Shown here: piece by piece, positions 52,108 through 58,031 of the stretch
How the letters are laid out: the number at the start of each line of letters is the position of its first letter
Position numbering within the stretch: position 1 is the stretch's first letter
Source: Aeromonas tecta
Lineage (GTDB): Bacteria > Pseudomonadota > Gammaproteobacteria > Enterobacterales > Aeromonadaceae
DNA: 58,031 bases
Assembly (NCBI RefSeq): GCF_000820185.1
Contig: NZ_CDCA01000016.1
Span: 7,305-65,335, forward strand
Direction: 5' to 3'
Position numbers and translations under genes: made by a program
Notes under the pieces: model-generated
The model's database searches: none
What the model was told of the DNA's origin: nothing
What the model saw: the letters and a program-made list of their open reading frames with translations, nothing else

Positions 52108-53045
52108 CACTCCCCCTCCAGCTCGTTAAAGGCCACCCGCAGCACCTGCTCGTTGAGCGGTTCGCCGCCGGAGTACATCACCGCCAGCTTGAGCACCTTG
52201 CTGACCAGGCGCAGGGCACCGGGGCGATCGCTGATCTGCAGCAGCAGGGCGCGCTCGGCATCGCCGGTCACGTTCCAGGCATCGGCCACCGCCATCACGT
52301 CGGTCTTCTTGGCTTTGGTCAGGGCGCGCTTCTTGGCGACGCGGGAGTAAAGGCGGGCGAAATCTTCGGAGCGGTGGCCGCCGGTCAGCTGGGTGTAAAC
52401 CCGGCTATTGCCGACCAGCACCATGCCGACCTCGACCTCTTCCACCAGGATGCGCAGCTCTTCGAGCACGTCGCGGCCGAGGTGGTCGGCTTCATCCACC
52501 ACGATCAGGCCTTTGGTGGAGAGCAGGCGACGGCGCAGGGCGCGGGCCAGTGAGCCACGCTGGCGCGGGGCGTTCTCCATGCCCAGCTCCATGGCCAGCT
52601 CGTAGAGGCATTCGGTCAGGGTGCTGCGGGTCGGGCTGGCGGTGACCATCCACACGTTGTTGTTGTTGCGCTGGAAGTGGCGCAGGGCGGTGGTCTTGCC
52701 CACGCCAGAGGCGCCGTGGTCGATGACGATGCTCTGGGTCATCTGGGCATAGGTCATGTCGGCGATGATCTGCTTGGCCGTTTCGGTCATCACAAAGCCG
52801 GGATCGCGGGGGGCGTCGGCACGCTGGTCACGGGCGGTCAGCCAGTTGGCCAGCTTCTGCAGCATGGCAGTGGGGTCTGCCTTGTAATTGCCGTTCAGCA
52901 ACTGGTTGACGGTAGAGCCGGAAACACCGATCTCTTTGGCGATCTGCGCCTGGGTGACGGTGCTCTGTTCCAGCAGGGCCTTGACCCGGGCGATCACGTC
53001 ACTGCCGGTGTTGTTGTTCTGGTCTAAAGTGACTACGTTTGACAT
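52107..53045 (-). CDS. Transposition target activator (MuB-like AAA+ ATPase)
   Basis: A 312-residue ATPase that binds target DNA and delivers it to the transposase. An N-terminal helix-turn-helix (AQIAKEIGVSGSTVNQLLNG) is followed by the AAA+ core with Walker A DHGASGVGKTTALRHF and Walker B GLIVVDEADHLG; the C-terminus ends in a helical LRLVSKVLKLAVMYSGG region. It lies directly after transposase A, as in Mu. Confidence 0.93.
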   Translation of the reverse strand: MSNVVTLDQNNNTGSDVIARVKALLEQSTVTQAQIAKEIGVSGSTVNQLLNGNYKADPTAMLQKLANWLTARDQRADAPRDPGFVMTETAKQIIADMTYAQMTQSIVIDHGASGVGKTTALRHFQRNNNNVWMVTASPTRSTLTECLYELAMELGMENAPRQRGSLARALRRRLLSTKGLIVVDEADHLGRDVLEELRILVEEVEVGMVLVGNSRVYTQLTGGHRSEDFARLYSRVAKKRALTKAKKTDVMAVADAWNVTGDAERALLLQISDRPGALRLVSKVLKLAVMYSGGEPLNEQVLRVAFNELEGE

Positions 53046-53064
53046 GTCAGTTACTCCTTTTCAG

Positions 53065-53087
53065 GCGGCCCGCAAGGCCGCTTTTTT
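53065..53087 (+). terminator. Plus-strand intrinsic terminator between A and B
   Basis: Stem GCGGCC / GGCCGC (53065-53081, loop CGCAA) followed by six T on the plus strand. It faces against the early operon, so it cannot stop early transcription; it would stop antisense transcripts running rightward from the late region or from host DNA. Confidence 0.8.
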
Positions 53088-53104
53088 CTTGGTTTAAATG
53101 CCGG

Positions 53105-55132
53105 TTAAAGGCTGTTTCTCTTCATCTGCTCGGCCATCAGCGCGACGCTCGCCTGATAGCGGGCCTCGTAGTCGATGACGGGAGCGGGTTCGGTCTGGGG
53201 TTGGCTGGCAATCAGGGGCGCGGGCTGCACGGCGAGCGCGGCATTGCCGAGCGCGACCGGGCGCACCATCTCCACCACCTTGGTTTCGGGGGCCGGCTCG
53301 TCGCTGATGCTGGGCAGCAGGGCGGCGGCTTCGAGCGCCGACATACCTTGCTGGGCCTGGGCGGCAGCCTTGTTGGCTTTGACGAACTGGGTGCGCTTGC
53401 GCTTGTGCTCGCGGGCCTGCTGGGTATCGCCGAAGGCGACCTTCTCCAGGCACTCCGCTTCGCAGATGGTTTGACCATGCAGGGTGGTGACGAGCACCGC
53501 CTCGTGCAGGCGCTGCGGGTCGAACCGGGCCACCACTTTCTGCCCGGCGTACTCGGCCAGATCGGCGTGGTAGTAACGGTTGCTGCGACTGGCGATGGCG
53601 CCGCCCGATTCCAGCTTGATGGTGCCGTGATCGCTGACGCGGGTGGCCTCGGCCTGCAGCATCATCATCATCAGCTGCTCGCGGCTGGCCTTGCGGATCG
53701 CGGCCTGGGCATAGCTCTGCTCGAAGGCTTGGTCGAAACTCATCACCCCACGGCAGGCTTCGGTCTGGCGGCCCAGTTTGGCGTTGTAGAGGGCGACCCC
53801 TTCGGCCACGACGCTCAGGAACTCGGCTGCGCTCACTGCCCGGTCACCATAATTGTCCGGCTTGGCCATGGGGTTGGGGCCGGTGTAGCAGCCAGCCAGT
53901 GCCGGGTGCTTGTCGATGATCTCGTCCAGCCCGCCCACGCCGAAGGCGCGCTCAATCGGCTTGGCCTGGCCGTGGCCCTTGCCCAGCAGCACGCTGGACC
54001 AGTGCAGCTTGATGCCGAGCTGGGGGATCAAGCCGAGCGGGTCGTCTGGCTTGACCTTGAAGCGGTAGCGGTTAGGCACACCCCCGGTCATCCATTTGTT
54101 GGCGGCGGCGCGGGTGTTATCGATGGTGATCTCGCGCGGGATACCGAACGAGCTGCAGACGTCCATCAGGGACAGGCGGATGCTGTCGGTGTTCTCGCTC
54201 AGGTCAGTGCGCCAGCCCACGATCTTGCGGCTGTAGATGTCCTGCCAGAACCAGGTCTTGGGGCGCAGTATTTCGCCGTTGAACCAGCGCACGAACACGT
54301 TGTGCAAGTAACCGTCGCCGTTGATCCATTCCATGGCGTCCAGCCCTTCGATGGTGCGCTCCTGAGGGGGGTAGAGCTGCATCAGCGCGTGCTCACCTTG
54401 GCGCAGCATCACCTGCTGGGCGTGGGGCACTTCCAGATCCAGCCGGCGCATCAAGCTGTTCAGGCTTGGCACGGCCCATCCCTGATCGCGGGCGGCCAGC
54501 TTCAACCGCTCGTAACAGGCAGCAGCGGTCGGCTGCTCGCGGCGCAGGTAGTCGGCTTTGAAGAAATCCCAGGCGGATTCGCTCACCGGAGACAGACGGG
54601 CGGCGCGCGTCTCAGTGGCGACTTGCTGCTGCTTGGGCACCAGCACCGCCAGCCAGTCGCTCTCCTCGAACCCTTTCACCGCGGCGCAGTAGCGGCGCAG
54701 GGTCGGCAGGGCGACATCGAACTCGGTGGCGATGTGCTGGTAGGACTCCATCAGGGTGCTGCCGTTCGCCACCAGGGCATGCACGGCCTGCACCGCTTTC
54801 AGGCGATCCTTGGCTTTTTCGTGCGCCTTGGTGTTGGCCTTGCCCCAGTTGGCCCACAGCTGCTCTTTGCAGTAGCGCGGCGCCTGGGGTTTCGGCAGAT
54901 CCAGCGTCATACCGCCGACCACCACCTTGCCAGACTTGCGCAACAGGGCGGCTTGGACGACCGGCGGCAGGATGCTGATGTGGTATTCAGTGGCTTTGCT
55001 GCCTTCGCGTTGACGGGATTTGTCAGCAGAAAACTCAGAAAGCTTTTTCAGGCTTTTGAGCATTCCTCTGGCGGTGCTTGGCATACCAGGCAGTGAAGCC
55101 TCTGCCAATTCAGGTGCAATGAACCAATCCAT
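53105..55132 (-). CDS. Transposase A (MuA-like DDE recombinase)
   Basis: A 675-residue transposase that joins phage ends to target DNA. After N-terminal DNA-binding parts, the DDE triad falls where MuA has it: Asp273 in NGDGYLHN, Asp338 in TIDNTRAAA and Glu394 in IERAFG (MuA: 269, 336, 392). The C-terminal domain, needed for contact with MuB, includes a run of basic residues (KRKRTQFVKANKAA). The early transcript covers Ner, A and B. Confidence 0.95.
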   Translation of the reverse strand: MDWFIAPELAEASLPGMPSTARGMLKSLKKLSEFSADKSRQREGSKATEYHISILPPVVQAALLRKSGKVVVGGMTLDLPKPQAPRYCKEQLWANWGKANTKAHEKAKDRLKAVQAVHALVANGSTLMESYQHIATEFDVALPTLRRYCAAVKGFEESDWLAVLVPKQQQVATETRAARLSPVSESAWDFFKADYLRREQPTAAACYERLKLAARDQGWAVPSLNSLMRRLDLEVPHAQQVMLRQGEHALMQLYPPQERTIEGLDAMEWINGDGYLHNVFVRWFNGEILRPKTWFWQDIYSRKIVGWRTDLSENTDSIRLSLMDVCSSFGIPREITIDNTRAAANKWMTGGVPNRYRFKVKPDDPLGLIPQLGIKLHWSSVLLGKGHGQAKPIERAFGVGGLDEIIDKHPALAGCYTGPNPMAKPDNYGDRAVSAAEFLSVVAEGVALYNAKLGRQTEACRGVMSFDQAFEQSYAQAAIRKASREQLMMMMLQAEATRVSDHGTIKLESGGAIASRSNRYYHADLAEYAGQKVVARFDPQRLHEAVLVTTLHGQTICEAECLEKVAFGDTQQAREHKRKRTQFVKANKAAAQAQQGMSALEAAALLPSISDEPAPETKVVEMVRPVALGNAALAVQPAPLIASQPQTEPAPVIDYEARYQASVALMAEQMKRNSL

Positions 55133-55142
55133 TTCCGCCTCC

Positions 55143-55409
55143 TCAGCTTGCTTGCTGCAACTGTGAATAGCGGGTTGGCCATATATCTTTCGGCTCTAAT
55201 CCCAAAGCATCGGCAATGATCCTTTCACCTTTCGGCCAAGGAGCTCGGAGAGCATTGGCAAGTGTGCCGGCGGCTAAACCGCTGTCTCTGCTCAGAGCAG
55301 TGATGCTCATGCCACGTTTTTTGAGAGCTGCAATGACATCTGCGCGATGCCAATCAGAAATCCCTGTTCCTATTTCTGGGCTAATCAGTGAAGATTTGGC
55401 ATTATTCAT
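55143..55409 (-). CDS. Ner-like DNA-binding regulator
   Basis: An 88-residue protein of the Nlp/Ner type: a helix-turn-helix in RADVIAALKKRGMSITALSR followed by DSGLAAGTLANALRAPWPKG and ADALGLEPKDIWPTRY. In Mu, Ner turns down early transcription shortly after infection. It starts the early operon and lies opposite the repressor. Confidence 0.9.
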   Translation of the reverse strand: MNNAKSSLISPEIGTGISDWHRADVIAALKKRGMSITALSRDSGLAAGTLANALRAPWPKGERIIADALGLEPKDIWPTRYSQLQQAS

Positions 55410-55542
55410 TTTATTAAACCAACTCAGTTACCAACATTGGTGACAATTGTTGATCAACAAAAGGAACAGATCAAGGTGTTTCAGTTCCTTTTCGTAAAAT
55501 TATTTAAGAATACCAAGCATGGGATAAACAGGAATATGAACA
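55410..55542. promoter_or_regulatory. Early/repressor divergent control region
   Basis: Between Ner (minus) and the repressor (plus). It holds a perfect 14-bp palindrome TTGTTGATCAACAA (55447-55460), the palindrome ACCAACATTGGT (55430-55441), and an inverted pair GGAAC (55463-55467) and GTTCC (55484-55488). The GGAAC elements continue into the repressor gene. TAAAAT near 55494 is a candidate -10 box for the repressor. Confidence 0.7.
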
Positions 55543-56304
55543 ATGACTTACGATGAAAAGGAACCAACAGAAGGAAAAGGGAACTCAGTTCCATTGCATG
55601 GAACTGGAAAAGGAACTGGTTTTGCCGAACGGCTGCAACAGCTGGTTGGAGTTGGGAACGGCAGGAAGTTCAGCCGGGAGACTGGCATTTCTTATTCGAA
55701 GTTGCACAACTACCTGAGCGGGGTCAGCTTACCAACGCTGGATTCCCTGGTGACGTTGGCTGATGCGACAGGGGCGAGCATCGAATGGCTGGCAACTGGC
55801 AGAGGCCAGATGAAAACTGATGAACAGCAGCTATGTGAGATGCCAGCAAATTACTTAGTGCGTGGCATAGGGCAGGCATTTGATGAGTTTGCCCTTATCC
55901 CTGGGTATCGAGTGCAAGTATCTGCAGGCCATGGAGCATTAACGCAGGGGGAGCAGGAACCCTCTCGTTACCTGGCCTTTCGCCGTAAATGGCTGAGATG
56001 GAGAGGCTTTGACGAGAAAGATTTGGCGATCGTCTGGAGCAAAGGCGACAGCATGGAGCCAACCATCAGCAATAACGACACCCTGGTGGTGCACCTGGGC
56101 AGAACGCGCCCAGTTGATGGTCATATCTACGTGGTGCGCAATGATGACCAGCTCTGGGTCAAGCGCCTGCAGGTGCTGCCGCACGCCTGGCTGCTCATCA
56201 GTGATAACTCGCTGTACAAAGAGATCGAGGTACCGAAGGACGAGCAGCACACCTTCGAAGTGATCGGACAGGTCGTCCACATCTCCCACGATGTAGGAGA
56301 GTGA
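55543..56304 (+). CDS. LexA/CI-type phage repressor (S24 self-cleaving)
   Basis: A 253-residue repressor. After a Gly/Lys-rich start (residues 8-25) comes a helix-turn-helix (SRETGISYSKLHNYLSGVSL) and a C-terminal S24 peptidase: cleavage site Ala128-Gly129 (VSAGHG), Ser170 in SKGDSMEP and Lys207 in LWVKRLQ. This predicts RecA-stimulated self-cleavage and so SOS induction, unlike Mu c, which lacks this domain. The start of the gene overlaps repeated GGAAC operator elements. Confidence 0.92.
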   Translation: MTYDEKEPTEGKGNSVPLHGTGKGTGFAERLQQLVGVGNGRKFSRETGISYSKLHNYLSGVSLPTLDSLVTLADATGASIEWLATGRGQMKTDEQQLCEMPANYLVRGIGQAFDEFALIPGYRVQVSAGHGALTQGEQEPSRYLAFRRKWLRWRGFDEKDLAIVWSKGDSMEPTISNNDTLVVHLGRTRPVDGHIYVVRNDDQLWVKRLQVLPHAWLLISDNSLYKEIEVPKDEQHTFEVIGQVVHISHDVGE

Positions 56305-56305
56305 G

Positions 56306-56617
56306 ATGAACATCCGTGTTGAGAGGGCGGCCGCCCAGTGGCAGCGCATCCAGCGTACTAAGCGGGCCATGCCCTACTTGCTATATCAGCTTGGACCTAG
56401 CCGTGTACCCTGCCATCCTCAGTGGGATGGCGTGCTGCTGCCCGTAGATGACCCATGGTGGAGAACCCATTTCCCGCCCAATAGCGATGAATGCAAGTGC
56501 CATGTGCGGCAGATCTCAAAGCATGAGCACCAGAAGCTACTGGCATCAGGCAAGGCGAAGACCAGCGCTGCTGACGATGGCATCGAGCCTGGCTGGGATT
56601 TTAAGCTTGGTCTTTAA
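56306..56617 (+). CDS. Truncated MuF-like protein co-transcribed with the repressor
   Basis: A 103-residue protein starting one base after the repressor stop, with AGGAG six bases upstream. It corresponds to the C-terminal half of this phage's MuF head protein at 38972-39778: QWQRIQRTKRAMPYLLYQLG here against QWQRIERTKRAMPYLVYQLG there, then PVDDPWW and the Cys-x-Cys-His motif (CKCHVRQISKHE against CHCGVRQVSKYE). Identity looks high in these blocks but the rest has diverged, so it is an old copy kept open. Expression with the repressor suggests a lysogenic role, perhaps interference with incoming phage heads. Confidence 0.8.
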   Translation: MNIRVERAAAQWQRIQRTKRAMPYLLYQLGPSRVPCHPQWDGVLLPVDDPWWRTHFPPNSDECKCHVRQISKHEHQKLLASGKAKTSAADDGIEPGWDFKLGL

Positions 56618-56637
56618 AGCCGGTTTAAAGCCGGCTT
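56617..56637 (+). terminator. Hairpin after the repressor operon
   Basis: Stem AAGCCGG / CCGGCTT with a seven-base loop, starting at the stop codon of the MuF-like gene. No T-run follows, so it is a weak terminator or a 3'-end stabiliser. Confidence 0.55.
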
Positions 56638-56651
56638 CACGAAATCGACAG

Positions 56652-56838
56652 TGATCAATTCACTCGCGATTTTTCGCCGCTCTAGGATCCATTGATCATT
56701 TCGTGGATCTCCCACAACTAACACGGCCTGCAGAGTTCTGATTTCTCTACAGGCCGCGCCACTTCTGGTTTTCCGATCCCACTCATTCCCTCAAGATCCC
56801 ACTTATTCCCTAGCCATTCCCAGTGATCAATTCAATAG
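56652..56838. repeat. Right prophage end: repeated TGATCA sites and 20-bp tandem repeat
   Basis: TGATCAATTC at 56652-56661, TGATCATTTC at 56693 and TGATCAATTC at 56824 recur with the motif of the left end, as expected for MuA binding sites (R1-R3 type). In addition GATCCCACTCATTCCCT and GATCCCACTTATTCCCT (56775 and 56795) form a tandem repeat with a 20-base period next to the end. The last 15 bases, TGATCAATTCAATAG, also occur at 22183-22197. Confidence 0.7.
56724..56756 (+). terminator. Second hairpin, right prophage end
   Basis: Twelve-base inverted repeat CGGCCTGCAGAG / CTCTACAGGCCG with one mismatch and a nine-base loop, between the MuF-like gene and the right end. Confidence 0.5.
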
Positions 56839-57490
56839 GTTCTATACACTGGCGGACGATCCGACCAAGGTGGTGACCCAGCTGGGGGCCAGCTACACGG
56901 ATCAGGTCAAGGTCTCGGGTTCGATAGGCATGGGGCCGGTCAGCAAACTCAATGCCTCCACCAACAAGGATGCCAGCGAGTGGCGGCTGGGAGGCTCCTG
57001 GCTGTTTGATTTTGGCATCGTCAACTTCAACTTCAGCAAGAAGCAGTTCGACCATGATGCGAACCAGACCAGCTACAACATCGGCACCTTCATCCCCCTG
57101 AGCGCCTTTGGCTTTGCCCCCGCCGGTTGGCAGATCTTTCCCATGGCGGGGGCCAGCTATAACGATGGTGACATCGCCTGCGAAGTGGGTAGCCAGGGCT
57201 GCGGTGATGTGGATATCGACACCGACTCGGCCTTTGTGCTGATGCCCAATACGAGCAAGGGGGGCTATCTAGGGGTCTTTACCCTCAAACCCCTCTCACC
57301 TGCCTGGACCCTGATCGCCTTTGGGGTTGGCTCGGCGGGCTCGGATGATTACCACGGCTACTCTGCCGGCCTCGGCATGGGCTACAAGTTCACCAAGCGC
57401 CAATCCATCAGCACCTATGCCCACCTCTCCGACAACAGCTATGGCGAGGATCAACAGCTGGGGATCGCCTATCGCTACCAGTTCAACTGA
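56834..57490 (+). pseudogene. Outer-membrane beta-barrel gene, 3' fragment, interrupted by prophage
   Basis: Continues the frame of 22013-22144: NRFYTLADDPTKVVTQLGAS, then WRLGGSWLFDFGIVNFNFS, SAFGFAPAGWQIFPMAGAS and the end YRYQFN. The Gly/aromatic alternation and terminal strand pattern fit a Vibrio/Aeromonas outer-membrane beta-barrel family whose members resemble it from memory. A GTG at 56870 could start a shortened product without signal peptide, so no exported protein is expected. Confidence 0.85.
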
Positions 57491-57666
57491 ACGGGGGCGG
57501 GATCTGCACCTATATAGAAAGAGGGCAGGCCGGTGGGCCACGGTCGTGTACGGTCGAATTCTTCCAGCACAATGTTCTTAACTGCATAAAAACAAAGCGG
57601 TTTGTCCGGCAAAGCAGCAGATTGCGGCGATATAGTACACACGCTCAACTTTTTCAAGATTTTTGC
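57491..57666 (+). other. Intergenic region upstream of tRNA genes
   Basis: Between the disrupted outer-membrane gene and the tRNA promoter; nothing convincing is seen. Confidence 0.4.
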
Positions 57667-57694
57667 TTGCAATATTTGCGATGGAGCCTATTAT
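57667..57694 (+). promoter_or_regulatory. Promoter of the initiator tRNA genes
   Basis: TTGCAA (57667-57672), 16 bases, TATTAT (57689-57694), followed by a GC-rich discriminator (TGGCGACCTC), which is the usual mark of stringent control of stable RNA genes. The tRNA starts about 13 bases downstream. Confidence 0.8.
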
Positions 57695-57707
57695 TGGCGA
57701 CCTCAGA

Positions 57708-57784
<77 letters not shown>

Positions 57785-57894
57785 ACTGTTTGTGTGTATG
57801 GCACGGCTCTGCCGCTGCGATACTGCGAAGACACAAGCTGCTACTGCTCGGCAGGCTTGTGGTGAAAAGTCCTGGCAACAGGCAACAATTCGGA

Positions 57895-57971
<77 letters not shown>

Positions 57972-58031
57972 ACTATTTGTGTGTATGGCACGGCATCTGC
58001 CGCTGCGATACTGCGAAGACACAAGCTGCTA

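Larger units (their letters stand above)
22145..56829. mobile_element. Mu-like transposable prophage (complete gene set)
   Basis: About 34.7 kb inserted in a host outer-membrane gene. It carries a DDE MuA transposase, MuB ATPase, Ner, GemA, a Mor/C activator and a complete Mu-type head and contractile-tail module in Mu order. No integrase is present. The limits are set at the outer TGATCAC / GTGATCA motifs, since Mu-type ends begin TG and end CA; they are uncertain by about 10 bases because no exact 5-bp target duplication is seen (left CGAAT, right ATTCA). One early gene has a nonsense codon, but no essential gene looks broken. Confidence 0.92.

Noticed and set aside
53039..55096. 685-codon plus-strand open frame over transposase A
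   Set aside because: Antisense to a transposase with an intact DDE triad; no ribosome binding site or family motif.
22145..56829. Search for an integrase, invertase (gin) or DNA modification gene (mom)
   Set aside because: None found. Transposition by MuA explains integration, and the space beyond the fibre genes is too short (about 120 bases) for gin or mom.

Overview
The window looks like Aeromonas chromosome (A. caviae / A. hydrophila group). The phaP-phaC pair at the left edge reads like the A. caviae polyhydroxyalkanoate genes, a class IV adenylate cyclase (cyaB, the type first described in A. hydrophila) lies nearby, and the rest is ordinary gammaproteobacterial housekeeping at high GC. 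All identifications come from reading the sequence and recalled family knowledge; no search was run.

Layout: (1) 1-22012, host genes: phaC (cut by the window edge), phaP, a surface-repeat protein, DUF429, pdxY, ABM, GNAT, NUDIX-cyaB, a DUF5718-like gene, ynfA, a GNAT-GNAT-ASCH cluster, rhlE, a glutathione peroxidase, a 2OG-Fe oxygenase, ddl, a VOC protein, tapT, a TSUP transporter, a LysR/EamA/AraC cluster, ybjD and a membrane protein. Several convergent pairs are separated by clear hairpin terminators. (2) 22013-22144 and about 56834-57490, the two halves of a host outer-membrane beta-barrel gene split by a prophage. (3) About 22145-56829, a roughly 34.7 kb Mu-like transposable prophage. (4) 57491-58031, a promoter and two initiator tRNA-Met genes in a 187-bp tandem repeat.

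The prophage is read almost entirely on the minus strand, from right (early) to left (late). Near the right end a LexA/S24-type repressor and a small downstream gene are on the plus strand. Divergent from them run Ner, transposase A, target activator B, a block of small overlapping early genes (DUF3164, an ANR-family regulator, GemA and others), one Mor/C-type activator, lysis genes, terminase, portal, MuF, protease/scaffold, major capsid, connector genes, sheath, tube, tape measure, baseplate and tail fibre. This combines a Mu-type transposition and virion module with an SOS-type repressor instead of the Mu c repressor.

Points worth a second look: a truncated copy of the phage's own MuF head protein co-transcribed with the repressor; an Acb2-type anti-CBASS gene in the head cluster; a -2 frameshift site (GGGGGCG) in the tail assembly gene; a periodic GGAAC operator array reaching into the repressor coding sequence; an early gene broken by one in-frame TAA; repeated TGATCA-type sites at both prophage ends with no clean target duplication; and a plus-strand terminator between A and B.
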